Source: CALBPI01 sp038533155
GTDB taxonomy: Bacteria > Pseudomonadota > Gammaproteobacteria > Steroidobacterales > Woeseiaceae
Length of the DNA stretch: 64,000 nucleotides
Direction: 5' to 3'
Assembly: GCA_038533155.1 (NCBI GenBank)
Contig: JBCAZH010000005.1
Coordinates: 1-64,000, forward strand
Part shown: positions 53,116 through 63,100 of the stretch, piece after piece
Layout of the letters: every line of letters begins with the position of its first letter
How positions within the stretch are numbered: the first letter of the stretch is position 1
Notes under the pieces: model-generated
Database searches by the model: none
Seen by the model: only the letters and a program-made list of their open reading frames with translations
Told to the model about the DNA's origin: nothing
Translations under genes and position numbers: made by a program

Positions 53116-53585
53116 CGACAAGTGCTTGGCAGGTACTGACGTGCCACGGTGGTTCGGTTCTCGCCAGCGGCGGTCATTCCAGGGGGTGATTCTTTGTCAC
53201 CACAGTTCCATGAAATCGGGCTAGTTGGATTGGCGGTCACGTACAACGGTCGAATCGACAATACCTTGTCTTCAATAAAGCTGTTGACGAAATGTCCGTA
53301 GGTCACGTGCAGCGCACCGTTCTCCAATTCGATCCGTTTAACGTAGTTGCCGATCAGATGCTCGGGAGCGGGAACACCTGCATCCTCGTTGTCGGTCGGG
53401 AAAGTGCCGCGATCCTTGTAGGTGTCCCGAATCGAAAATTTGAGTTCTTGCGAGATCGTCAGCCCCTCGACGATCTGCGCACGAATCGTGTAGTCCTGAT
53501 AGGCCGGAATCGCGATCGCCGCAAGAATACCGATGATAGCGACAACGATCATGAGTTCGATCAGCGTAAAGCCGCGGTGTTGCAT
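53112..53585 (-). CDS. Type IV pilin (PilA-like)
   Basis: 157 residues. The short leader MQHRG precedes F6TLIELMIVVAIIGILAAIA, the class III prepilin signal: cleavage Gly5|Phe6 and Glu at mature +5. The C-terminal domain ends in a Cys pair (WNCGDK and STCR) that forms the usual D-loop. The ATG at 53585 follows GGAGACACTT. Next gene upstream is a GspF-like protein on the same strand. Major pilin or a pseudopilin; the assembly ATPase is not in this window. Confidence 0.92.
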   Translation of the reverse strand: MQHRGFTLIELMIVVAIIGILAAIAIPAYQDYTIRAQIVEGLTISQELKFSIRDTYKDRGTFPTDNEDAGVPAPEHLIGNYVKRIELENGALHVTYGHFVNSFIEDKVLSIRPLYVTANPTSPISWNCGDKESPPGMTAAGENRTTVARQYLPSTCR

Positions 53586-53594
53586 AAGTGTCTC

Positions 53595-54590
53595 CTAGAC
53601 AACTGAGCCCATCTGGAAAATGGGCAGATACGACGCGACGACCAGGATGCCAACGATAATGTAGGCGATTAGTCGCAAGCTCCAAGAAAAAGTGTCGCGA
53701 GTTCTGGTGAGGGCGGTCGCGAGTGTCGCAGGGTACAGATCGCACTGCGACTCAAGCTCCGCATCAAACGTCCCGAGTGATTGTGCAATTGCGAGTTCGG
53801 TGACATTTGGCAGTACGTCATGGTCACCCGTAACCTCCGATTGACCGAGCAGCGGTTGCACATCAATTCGCGACATCTGTGCGCCGGTGGTAATCGCGTC
53901 GCGCTCGTCGACGCCGCAATCCCGAAGTATTCGGGTGAAATTCAGGAACAAGCTCATGTTGTAGGCGGCAACGGACGGCGCGAATCCAGGAATCCAGCGA
54001 TGCCAGTCGCGTGCCGGCGCCAGCGTGCCAATGCGTTGGCTGAACTGAATGATGTTGGCAATCGCGATAATGGTGAGGACTGCCGCTCCGATGAGCAATG
54101 CGCCGAACCACAAACCGTCCATCCGATACACAGCGCGCGTGAGCGCGGGCAATTGCGAACCGAATCCGGCGAACAAATCCTCGAACGCTGAAATGACGAA
54201 CGCCGACATGATTCCGGCAAGTGTCAGACCAGTTGCGATCAGCCATCCAAAATACCAAAGCTGACTGACGAGTCCGGCCCAGTAGGTCGAGAAGAGTGTG
54301 CGTTGATCAGCGGCGAACTGCGCAACCTTCGGAAACAGTCGAGTGCGTTCGTCCTCCGGTAGCAAGGCTGCCAGAGGTGTGTACGCCATCAAGGCAGAGC
54401 CGCCGAGCGACTTGGCTGGTGGATTGTTGTGCACAACGATGGATTCCAGGCGCTCAAGATCCGGAAGATATGCTTCTGGAAGCTCGAGCTTCATCTTTTG
54501 GATCGCGTCGGCCATCGGTCGATCCGCCGTCAGCTGCTCCAGTTGCCTTGCGAGAAAGCTCAAATGGTCTGGCGTGCGGTTGTCACTCAT
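53595..54590 (-). CDS. GspF/PilC-family membrane protein, divergent
   Basis: 331 residues. The C-terminal half is recognisably GspF/PilC: FTRILRDCGVDERDAI, EAxLESQ-like stretch LGTFDAELESQCDLYP, and the ending VGILVVASYLPIFQMGSVV with the typical final motif. The N-terminal half is not the usual first GspF repeat but a divergent region with two helices at about 105-130 and 155-180. Full-length PilC is about 400 residues. ATG at 54590. It lies between pilA and a pilin-like gene. Confidence 0.8.
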   Translation of the reverse strand: MSDNRTPDHLSFLARQLEQLTADRPMADAIQKMKLELPEAYLPDLERLESIVVHNNPPAKSLGGSALMAYTPLAALLPEDERTRLFPKVAQFAADQRTLFSTYWAGLVSQLWYFGWLIATGLTLAGIMSAFVISAFEDLFAGFGSQLPALTRAVYRMDGLWFGALLIGAAVLTIIAIANIIQFSQRIGTLAPARDWHRWIPGFAPSVAAYNMSLFLNFTRILRDCGVDERDAITTGAQMSRIDVQPLLGQSEVTGDHDVLPNVTELAIAQSLGTFDAELESQCDLYPATLATALTRTRDTFSWSLRLIAYIIVGILVVASYLPIFQMGSVV

Positions 54591-54621
54591 AAACGTTGGG
54601 TCTCGGCAAAGTGATCGGAGT

Positions 54622-55176
54622 TTACAGATTGAGTGTGCGCGAGAGATCTCGGCACACGTGCGGCAGCTGCTTGGGTTCAAGTTCGGTCGTTGGCCCTGCC
54701 AGCGGTTCGAAGGGGCCGGGTGGGCGCCATTCGCCGCATATCCAAACCAGCGGGGCCGAAGGATTGGCCGTGTTGATGGCGGGACGGAAGTAAAGCCGGC
54801 CGGCTTGTGTCGGATTGTCTTTGTCATCGTCATGATGGAGCGCCACTTCAATGACGCCATTTGACCACCCCACCGACGACACATATTTTCCGGACGTGTC
54901 GGTGGGTTCATCACCGCGGACCGCCATTCTGGATTCCGGCCACTCACCGGTTTGGGCACGTTCAATGGTGATATCAATCCGCTGTGCGCTGATCAGAGTC
55001 AGTGCTTCACTGAACTTGGTGCGCTCCAACGCCACCCGGGCCGACGGGATGACCGCGAAATAGAACACAGCGCACAAGATCAACGCGACGGCACCAAGCT
55101 CGGCGACACCCTGCATCGAGTAATGCGTGTCGGCCGCGCTCAGTAGGTGACGCCAGTAGCTCGGTTTACGATTCAC
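54622..55176 (-). CDS. Pilin-like protein without prepilin cleavage motif
   Basis: 184 residues. A hydrophobic helix at about 24-44 is followed by ARVALERTKFSEALTLISAQ, the alpha-1 style of type IV pilins, a GEWPESRMAV stretch as in pilin C-terminal domains, and a Cys pair (WICGEW, LPHVCRD) as in PilA. But there is no G|FTLIE motif: the N-terminus has 23 residues of polar sequence and the Glu is absent. It would not be cut by PilD in the known way. GTG start 55176 overlaps the upstream gene by 11 bases. Confidence 0.7.
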   Translation of the reverse strand: MNRKPSYWRHLLSAADTHYSMQGVAELGAVALILCAVFYFAVIPSARVALERTKFSEALTLISAQRIDITIERAQTGEWPESRMAVRGDEPTDTSGKYVSSVGWSNGVIEVALHHDDDKDNPTQAGRLYFRPAINTANPSAPLVWICGEWRPPGPFEPLAGPTTELEPKQLPHVCRDLSRTLNL

Positions 55177-55852
55177 TCGACGGCACCTCCGACTCCGGAA
55201 TCACGACAAACTCCGTCCAGTCCTCAAACAGGATCTCAGTAGAAAATTCGAAGCCATTGGCTTGAAGTAAAAAAGCGACCGAGGCGACCGTCAGCAACCC
55301 TGCGCAAACCAAGGTGTGGGTCAGCGCCCTGGTGCGCGCGTAACCCTGTATCCGCGCCAGCCCGTTCACCAGGATCCACCAACTCCAGATGATGATCGCG
55401 AGTGTCAGGCAAAAACTGGTGTTCAACACGATGTCCCTGTGTGGCGTGTCCATGCGGTCGAGCGGAAACTCAACGATGAATGACAGCGGCACTGATACCA
55501 AGGCCAAAAGCGCAATGGGCATATTGCTCCACGCCAAGGCGGTCACTGTTGGCGCAAACGCGGCTCGGCCGCCGAATCGCCGTGCGCTAACGTAGAGCAG
55601 CCACGCCAGCATGAACTGCAGCGGCAGCTCCAACCCGACAGGAAATACGAGCAACAAGTGAAAAATCAGCCCGACATCCCGCTCGACTTCGCCCTGGGAG
55701 AGAATATGTCCGGGCCACCATGCGAACGTCGCGAGAACCGGCCACGCTAGACTGCGATACCACGGATTCTCATGGGCGATCTGAGCAACCACACGACCGG
55801 GCGCGCGCCAGATTCGGCGCATGGGTCGCACTGTCCGTGTGGCGGTCATCAT
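55166..55852 (-). CDS. Polytopic membrane protein, YIP1-like
   Basis: 228 residues with about five hydrophobic helices (35-50, 63-90, 103-125, 140-165, 178-200). Pattern and topology resemble YIP1-family membrane proteins, an assignment I hold weakly. Two adjacent ATG codons (55852 and 55849). It heads the pilin-like set and overlaps the next gene by 11 bases. It may be an assembly factor or an unrelated neighbour. Confidence 0.65.
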   Translation of the reverse strand: MMTATRTVRPMRRIWRAPGRVVAQIAHENPWYRSLAWPVLATFAWWPGHILSQGEVERDVGLIFHLLLVFPVGLELPLQFMLAWLLYVSARRFGGRAAFAPTVTALAWSNMPIALLALVSVPLSFIVEFPLDRMDTPHRDIVLNTSFCLTLAIIIWSWWILVNGLARIQGYARTRALTHTLVCAGLLTVASVAFLLQANGFEFSTEILFEDWTEFVVIPESEVPSSES

Positions 55853-55872
55853 GTTGCCAAAGTGTAGCCGCC

Positions 55873-56010
55873 ATGAAACTCACGGTCGAGTTTGATTACA
55901 CTCCAGCCATGAGCAGCGAAGCGATATTGATTTTGGGTAAAGGCGTGATTTGGTTTTTGCTGCCGATCGCGTTTTGCGCGTGGGAGATCTGGAAGCTGAG
56001 AGATCGCTAG
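55873..56010 (+). CDS. Small single-helix membrane protein
   Basis: 45 residues if started at ATG 55873, 33 if at ATG 55909 (MSSEAILILGKGVIWFLLPIAF). A single membrane helix followed by WEIWKLRDR. The second start gives the more typical small membrane protein. Its stop overlaps that of the TolB-TPR gene (CTAG shared). Hypothetical; too short for a family call. Confidence 0.4.
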   Translation: MKLTVEFDYTPAMSSEAILILGKGVIWFLLPIAFCAWEIWKLRDR

Positions 56011-57905
56011 TCCGTCCCGTTCACGCAGTCGAGCGTCTCACCCACCCAAACACAATCGTCGGGCAGCTCGCCGCTGGATTTGAAATACGCGAGCAAACCG
56101 GAAGCCTCCAGAATGTCTTCAAAACGTGGATTCGCACGAAGCGACACCGCGTTCGGCCCCCAAAAACTCTTCGGAATGCTCCCCCACACCATATCGTCGA
56201 CCAACAGTTTGTCGATCACAGCATCGGTTTCATCCATCGCGAGTAACCAGGTGATCGCTGCGGGGTCGGGTCCCCAGAGATCAAGGAAACTTCTCAGCGC
56301 TTCCGTGGCAGCCGCCTGGTCCTCGGCAGTGGACGCGTCGATGTACGACTCGAGCAACCCCACGAAAGGCGTATCTTGTGGCATCGCATCAGCCGCCTCC
56401 ATTTTTCTCAAGCCAACCAGCGCATCGTTCCAACGCTGTTCAGCGGCAGCGCATAGCACCGGCGCGAAGTAACCAAAGTCGTGTCCTAGTGCGGCGGCTT
56501 TGCGTGCCGGTGCGTCAACCTGATCGCACTGGCCGGCAAGCATATACCCGCCAGCGACGTTCGCATTGGCGCCTGGGGACAGAGGATCGAGTTGCAGCGC
56601 AGTCAGGTTGACCTCGAGTGCACGTCCGATCTTGCCGAGATCCTGCAAGTGTTCGGCGTACCAAAGGTTCAGCGTGGCATCTTCAGCGTCGATCTCGAGC
56701 CCACGTTGATATAGCCTTTCAGCGTCGGACCAGCGTGCATCGAGTCGCGCCAGGTCGGCCAATGCTGCATAAGCCTCGACGAGTTCCGGATCGAGTGCCA
56801 TTGCGTTCTGGGCGTGTACCATAGCCGCAGTTCTTGACTCAATCGCGATGGTTTTCCATTGCTCGGCGGTTTCGGCGTAGGCGTAGGACGGCAGAGTGAC
56901 GTAAGCATTTGCCAGGGCCGCCTCTGCTCTCGCGAAATTGGGCTCTAGTTCCAACGCGGATTTGAAATGTTCTATGGCGGTGCGAATATTTTCCTCGCCG
57001 CGTTGCGCCCACAGTGAGGTGCCGATCAGGAACTCCTCGTAGGCGGCCGGATTCGCCGTGGCCTCGAATACCTGATCGATATCGGCATTGGCTTCGTCGC
57101 CGACCACCACACGCAACGCGGCTGCGATTTTTCTTGTGATCCCTGCTTGTAACGCGAAAGCGTCGCCGATGGGTTGCGTGTAACTCTCGCTCCACAGGCG
57201 TTCATCATTCCTGACATCGACCAACGCAGCCTCAATACGAACCTGATTGCCGGACCGTTGGATAGAGCCTTCGACGATGTGATCGACATCCAAGACATCG
57301 GCGATTTCGCGGATGCTCTTGCCGCTGTCGCGAAACGAAAATGCGGATGTTCGCGACACCACACGCAGCCGGTCGACGCGGTGAAGTGCAGTCATCAGTT
57401 CGGTCGGCACACCGTCGGCCAAGTGTCTTTGGTCTTGCTCGGGGCTCATGTCAACGAACGGCAACACCGCAATGGACGGGTTGATAGGTGCACTGGGTGG
57501 TGGCACTGCGAGCCCGCCATTCGGTGGGGTCGCTGCGACATCCGGGACATCCGATGTGGACGGCGTTCTGAACACAGAGGCGACGAATAGGCCGAGCCCT
57601 AGGAGCACCAAGCCGACGATCGTGATATTCAACCTACGTTTCACGCGGTTCGAATATTCGGGATCGGTTTGGCCTTCGTCGTCTACTTTGAGACCGTCCG
57701 GTCCCAACTCGAGCGCCCACGCGGTGACGGCAGCGATAGGTAGCCCGATGAGCAGCAGCACCAATAAGGCACGCATGGCCCAATCGGGTGCGCCAAAGTT
57801 TGAAAAGGCAAGGTCCGCGACCTGCGCCACCGCCCACGCACCAACAACGTAGGCCGCGCTGACGCGGATGACATTGCGTCGTTTCAATTCCGCAATAAAC
57901 GACAA
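56007..57905 (-). CDS. TolB-like / TPR membrane regulator protein
   Basis: 632 residues. Starts FIAELKRRNVIRVSAAYVVG with membrane helices at about 12-34, 42-62 and 92-112; then a TolB/FlgO-like amino-terminal domain (SIAVLPFVDMSPEQDQRHLADGV, LRVVSRTSAFSFRDS, VDHIVEGSIQR, about 140-260), then TPRs (about 285-600) ending near a Cys pair. Often annotated with adenylate-cyclase-type TPR proteins, though no cyclase domain is present. TTG start at 57905 with AGGACAG upstream. Downstream of the zinc-ribbon gene. Confidence 0.8.
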   Translation of the reverse strand: MSFIAELKRRNVIRVSAAYVVGAWAVAQVADLAFSNFGAPDWAMRALLVLLLIGLPIAAVTAWALELGPDGLKVDDEGQTDPEYSNRVKRRLNITIVGLVLLGLGLFVASVFRTPSTSDVPDVAATPPNGGLAVPPPSAPINPSIAVLPFVDMSPEQDQRHLADGVPTELMTALHRVDRLRVVSRTSAFSFRDSGKSIREIADVLDVDHIVEGSIQRSGNQVRIEAALVDVRNDERLWSESYTQPIGDAFALQAGITRKIAAALRVVVGDEANADIDQVFEATANPAAYEEFLIGTSLWAQRGEENIRTAIEHFKSALELEPNFARAEAALANAYVTLPSYAYAETAEQWKTIAIESRTAAMVHAQNAMALDPELVEAYAALADLARLDARWSDAERLYQRGLEIDAEDATLNLWYAEHLQDLGKIGRALEVNLTALQLDPLSPGANANVAGGYMLAGQCDQVDAPARKAAALGHDFGYFAPVLCAAAEQRWNDALVGLRKMEAADAMPQDTPFVGLLESYIDASTAEDQAAATEALRSFLDLWGPDPAAITWLLAMDETDAVIDKLLVDDMVWGSIPKSFWGPNAVSLRANPRFEDILEASGLLAYFKSSGELPDDCVWVGETLDCVNGTD

Positions 57906-57948
57906 AGTCAGGCTGTCCTGCTAGATCTGATCAACAGAGTCTAACGTA

Positions 57949-58386
57949 TCAGCGCAGCAGTGGGGCGCCGCATCGGCGGCAATATCGGGTGTCCGGGGAA
58001 TGACGAATGTCGCAGGACTTGCAGTGCTTTCGCTGCGGTTTGGCCGGTTTCGTTGCCTGACGCCTGGCGACAGACGATGGTGACTGGTTGCGCGAGGCCG
58101 CGTTGGTGTTTGATGCATTCGACCGCGGCGGGTTGGTGGTGCTTGCTGCTTTCACCTCGTCGGTGACCTCTCGCATCGCGCGCTTGAGTTTTGGCAGGAC
58201 GGCAGAGCGTACCCAAAAGCCGAAAAACAAAAGAACGATCAGCGCGACCGGCCACTGTCCCGTTGCAAAGGCTACCGATACCGCATTGAACACGATGATC
58301 GCACCGACAATCAGTGGGATGATCGGTAGGCGTGTTTTTCTCAGTCGCTCGGCGACGGCTTTTTTGAGGGCTTCCGGGTCTTCCAC
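57949..58386 (-). CDS. Membrane protein with C-terminal zinc ribbon
   Basis: 145 residues. A hydrophobic segment near 22-60 (two helices), a basic/Ser-Asn-rich linker (about 75-115), and a C-terminal four-Cys zinc ribbon HCKSCDIRHSPDTRYCRRCGA. GTG start overlaps the FHA gene stop by one base (TAGTG), so it is translationally coupled to it. No family assigned beyond the zinc ribbon. Confidence 0.7.
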   Translation of the reverse strand: MEDPEALKKAVAERLRKTRLPIIPLIVGAIIVFNAVSVAFATGQWPVALIVLLFFGFWVRSAVLPKLKRAMREVTDEVKAASTTNPPRSNASNTNAASRNQSPSSVARRQATKPAKPQRKHCKSCDIRHSPDTRYCRRCGAPLLR

Positions 58387-59621
58387 TAGTCGCTAGAGTT
58401 CAGCGTTTGCAGTTGTGCTGCATAGGCTCTCGCAAACTCATCGCGAATGAAAGGGGGGAGTTCGCCTGCATTGGATTGTGCGAGCGCCTCGATGTAACTG
58501 CAGAAGTGATCCCAAAGTTGCGCTTTGCGGCCATTCGGGAACAGGCCTTTGCCCGCACCGAGAGTCTCCAATCGATCCTGCAATGCTGTGGGTTCGAGCA
58601 TGGCCAGCAATTCCATGAACGCGGCTTCTGCGCCCTCTTGGACTGAAGTGTTGTGATGTCGAATCGCGCGAAACTGGTCCCGGACATTATCCGCAGGCTC
58701 AGGATGCAGTTGGCCACGTCCGAGCAGAAGATCTGCTAAGTCGTCCGTGATATCCGTCGGGGTGAGATCGTCTACGTCTTGCTGGGTTTGAGACAAACCG
58801 AGTCGTTGCTTGGCGCGAGCCCGTTCGGTGCGCATCCGTTTTGAGGCTTCCAACGCGGTGCGCAGTGCCTTACCGACGGCGAACGCGATTTCGTCCGCCG
58901 CGCGAGCCTCAAGCGTCGCTGGGTCGAGCCCTAGTCCGCGCAGCATGGCGCGGTACGTCGACACGTCACGGCGCTCGTTGGTGACATCGGCTGAGCGCCT
59001 TGCGCTGGGCAAACGGTGCACGCTGGCCGTGTGCGGCTGTGTTGTGTCCGTCACCACGACGGTATCGATAGCCGGCGAATCGAGCAGCGCGCTGCCAGCG
59101 TCTTCGAATGGGGAATTCGTGACCATCGACATGTTCGCCGACGCCATTCGATCATCGAGTAGCTCTTCGAGATCGATTTTCTCAGCCATCTCATCTTCAA
59201 CCAGAAGCTCGACTGACAACTCTGCAGACGGCTCGATCGCCGCGTGGTCTTCAAACAAGTCGCCGCGCAACAAAGTCTCGTGATCTTCGCCGAGCTGTGT
59301 CTTGATTTCGCTGACTACCATCCGGAAGCTGCCCATGCGCAGGCGTGTTCCGAACGTCAGCTTGTAAGGCTGTGTCGGCCCCAACGGCTGTTTGCTACCG
59401 TTGATGTAGACGCCGTTCATGCTCGTATCTACTAGGTAGAAACCGCCGTCGCGCGCCTCGATGCTGGCATGGACACTTGAGACATAGCGTTTCGGATCGG
59501 GCAGTACCCAATCATTGTGTTGCGCACGCCCAATAGTCCCGCCACGCTGATCAAAAATATGTTCAGCGTCGGCGCCTAGTTGCTGGCGCAATTCGTTACT
59601 TACCTGTAGTTTCAGTCGCAT
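58386..59621 (-). CDS. TagH/ImpI-like FHA protein without a T6SS
   Basis: 411 residues. The N-terminal FHA domain at about 25-105 has GGTIGRAQHNDWVL, YVSSVHASIEARDG and DTSMNGVYING. The middle is acidic; the C-terminal part at about 220-400 (MLRGLGLDPATLEA, AELLGRG-like stretch, EAAFMELLAML, NGRKAQLWDHFCSYIEAL) matches the C-terminal region of type VI secretion FHA proteins. None of the other T6SS genes are in view. ATG 59621 chosen; GTG 59636 is also open. First gene of a set with the zinc-ribbon and TPR genes. Confidence 0.8.
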   Translation of the reverse strand: MRLKLQVSNELRQQLGADAEHIFDQRGGTIGRAQHNDWVLPDPKRYVSSVHASIEARDGGFYLVDTSMNGVYINGSKQPLGPTQPYKLTFGTRLRMGSFRMVVSEIKTQLGEDHETLLRGDLFEDHAAIEPSAELSVELLVEDEMAEKIDLEELLDDRMASANMSMVTNSPFEDAGSALLDSPAIDTVVVTDTTQPHTASVHRLPSARRSADVTNERRDVSTYRAMLRGLGLDPATLEARAADEIAFAVGKALRTALEASKRMRTERARAKQRLGLSQTQQDVDDLTPTDITDDLADLLLGRGQLHPEPADNVRDQFRAIRHHNTSVQEGAEAAFMELLAMLEPTALQDRLETLGAGKGLFPNGRKAQLWDHFCSYIEALAQSNAGELPPFIRDEFARAYAAQLQTLNSSD

Positions 59622-59780
59622 ACCGTCGAAAAGCACATTGTGGACGGACCCTCAACCCGTAGTATGGCGTTTCGGTCCTGTCGAAACCGGTAGCGGTTCA
59701 CATTTACATAAAGCGCCAGTTCTGAAACGCCTTGAACTGCGCTAACTTGGCCGCAACTCGGGTTTGGCAAGGAGCAAAAC

Positions 59781-60104
59781 ATGAGCAAACTTTACCGCAT
59801 TTCGTTCGCAAACCAAGGTCGAGTTTACGAGGTATTCGCCGAATCCGTCGGTCAGTCGGATCTATTTGGCTTTCTCGAGATCTCTGAGCTTAAGTTCGGC
59901 GCACGGAGCGCTGTGGTGGTGGACCCGAGCGAGGAGCGGATCAAGACCGAGTTTGAAGGGGTTAAACGTACACTGATTCCCATGCACAACATCATTCGTA
60001 TCGATGAGGTCGACAAGCAGGGGGTCAGCAAAGTCTCGAAAATCGATGGGTCGAACGTTACGCCGTTCCCAACCAGCATCTATCCGCCAGCGAACAAAGA
60101 CTAA
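59781..60104 (+). CDS. DUF1820 family protein
   Basis: 107-residue soluble protein of unknown function, recognised as DUF1820 by MSKLYRISFANQGRVYEVFA, GFLEISELKFG and IPMHNIIRIDEV. Widespread in gammaproteobacteria. ATG with AAGGAGCAAAAC upstream. Followed by purL after 70 bases. Confidence 0.85.
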   Translation: MSKLYRISFANQGRVYEVFAESVGQSDLFGFLEISELKFGARSAVVVDPSEERIKTEFEGVKRTLIPMHNIIRIDEVDKQGVSKVSKIDGSNVTPFPTSIYPPANKD

Positions 60105-60174
60105 TAATCTCCCCGAGTCCCCTCCAAGGCGGGTATGATGCGCGCGAGCCGTAAACACCTGCCTGTGAGAGTTC

Positions 60175-63100
60175 ATGCGTTCCACTCCCACCGCGCCAGC
60201 GGTCATTGAGGTCGCTGCCGAGTCTGCCCTGACCGAATTCCAAGCGTCCCGCCTCACTGAACAACTCCGTCTGCACGTACCTAGTGTCAAGACGATCCGC
60301 GCTCGATTCGTGGTGGTTGCTGCGCTTGCAGGGCCAATGACTGACGCGAGTAAAGGACAACTTCGTCGTGTCCTGACAGGTCACTCAAAAGAAGTTGCGT
60401 TACCCACTGATGCAGTTATCGATATCGGTCCACGCCCCGGCACGATTTCGCCCTGGTCTAGCAAGGCAACTGACATCGTGCGTCGCTGTGGTTTAGCCAT
60501 GGTGGAACGCGTCGAGCGCGTCACTCGCTACTGGGTCGACGGCGTGGATGCGACTCAGGTGTCGGCGTTGCTGCCAGTGCTGTTGGATCGCATGACAGAG
60601 ATGGCCTACGCGCCTGGCGATGCCGGATCGCAACTCTTCGATTCGGCGCCGGCCAGGCCGTTGGAATCGATTGCGCTTGGGGACGACCCGCACGACGCTT
60701 TGACTGCTGCGAATCAAGCGATGGGCCTCGCGTTGTCAGCGGATGAGCTCGACTACTTGGTTGCGCACTACACACGCGTTGGTCGCGACCCGACCGACGC
60801 TGAGTTGATGATGTTTGCGCAAGCCAACTCGGAACACTGCCGGCACAAGATCTTCAATGCGAGCTGGACCATCGACGGCTGCGAGATGCCCGAAACGTTG
60901 TTCGGCATGATTCGACACACAAGCAAGGTTTCGCCGTCCGGCATTTTGAGTGCCTACTCGGACAATGCGGCGGTTTTGGAAGGGCCTACAGCAGAGCGTT
61001 TGATCGCCGATGAGAAGGGCATCTGGCGTGCGCTTCGCGAACCCGTGGATATCGCGATCAAAGTTGAGACGCATAATCATCCCACGGCGATCTCGCCTTT
61101 TCCCGGGGCTGCGACCGGTGCGGGTGGTGAAATTCGCGACGAAGGCGCGACGGGGCTTGGGGCGCAGCCGAAGGCTGGCGTCTGCGGATTCAGTGTGTCC
61201 GATTTACATATCCCGGAATGGCGACAACCTTGGGAGCACGATATCGGCAAACCTGAGCGGATTGTTTCTAGCCTGGAAATCATGCTGGAGGGTCCCATCG
61301 GTGCCGCCGCATTCAACAATGAGTTTGGTCGGCCGAACCTCGGGGGTTACTTTCGAACGTTCCTAGCGGACCACGAGACCAAGCGCTTCTGGGGCTACCA
61401 CAAGCCCATCATGATCGCCGGCGGGCTCGGCAGCGTGCGGCGCTTGCACGCCCTGAAGCAGGAAGTGCCGGCCGGAGCGCGAGTGGTGGTTCTTGGTGGG
61501 CCTGGCATGCTGATCGGTCTCGGCGGTGGCGCCGCTTCCAGCATGGCGAGCGGCTCGAGCGATGCGGATTTGGATTTCGCGTCTGTACAACGCGGCAACC
61601 CGGAAATGCAGCGCCGTGCGCAAGAAGTCATTAACCACTGCTGGCGACGAGGCGAAGCCAATCCGATTCTATTGATTCACGATGTGGGCGCTGGTGGGCT
61701 ATCGAATGCGATTCCTGAGGCGGTGGACCACTCGTCCTTGGGCGGGCGTTTCGATCTTCGCGCCATTCTCAGCGACGAGTCTGCGATGTCACCCATGGAA
61801 ATCTGGTGCAACGAGTCGCAGGAGCGCTACGTGCTTGTTATCGCACCGGAATCGGAAGCCGAATTCGCTGCGGTTTGCGCGCGGGAGCGTTGTCCGTTCG
61901 CGGTGGTCGGAACGCTAACCAATGATGGTCAGCTGGTCGTCAAAGATCCTGAGCTGGGCCCAACGCCGGTGGAATTGCCGATGGAGGTGCTGCTCGGCAA
62001 GACGCCACAGATGGCCCGGGTGGTCGAACGCGAGGACGGTACGGAATCTTCTTTTGATACAACGGCGGTTAGCCTCAACGACGCGTGGCGTCGCGTGCTG
62101 GCTGTTCCGAGTGTCGCTGACAAGAGTTTTCTCATTCACATCGGCGACCGGAGCGTCGGTGGGCTTGTCAGTCGAGATCAGTTAGTCGGACGATGGCAGG
62201 TACCGGTGAGTGACGTTGCTGTCACGTTGTCGGCGCACTCGGGAAATTCCGGAGAGGCGATGGCGATGGGCGAGCGCACCCCCGTGGCCTGCGAAAACCC
62301 GACCGCCGCTGCACGGCTGGCCGTGATTGAGTCGCTGACCAATATTTTGGCGGCAGATGTTGCGCACCTTTCGGATATCAAACTGTCCGCGAATTGGATG
62401 GCCGCTGCAGGTCAGCCGGGTCAGGATGCCGCACTTTATGATGCGGTGAAGGCGGTCGGCCATGAGCTTTGCCCTGCGCTCGGTATTGCGATCCCGGTCG
62501 GCAAAGACTCGCTCTCCATGCACACCCAATGGACTGCACCGGAAGGCGAGGCACTGGCGGTCACAGCACCGGTGTCGCTGATCGTTACCGCGTTCGCGCC
62601 CGTCAGCGATGTTCGGCGAACGCTTACGCCTGAGCTCCGGCGCTCTGCCGAGAGTGTATTGATTTTTGTTGATCTGTCGGACGACCCGTCGGCCCTTGGC
62701 CGCAGCGCTCTGGCGCAGGCATGGCGGGAGCAAGGTGGTCGCAGTGCTGACGTCGCCTCGACCGATTCGTTGAAGGCTATTCTCGATGCGCTGATCGATG
62801 TACGTCGCGATGGAAGGCTCCTGGCATGGCATGACCGCGCCGATGGTGGCCTCTTTGCGACGCTCACTGAGATGATCTTCGCGAGTCGTCTAGGAGTGGA
62901 CATCACACTTCCCGAAGATTCGACCAGTGATCTTGGCTGGCTGTTCTCGGAGGGTCCAGGAGTTGCGCTACAAGTGCCGGAGCACGAGATCGCGAGCGTG
63001 CACGCTCGGTTCGGCGAAGCGGGCGCCGGCGCGCGTTGCATCACGCTGGGGCGTGTTACCGAGAATTCGGACCTGGTCGTGAGACGCTCCGGCAGCAAGA

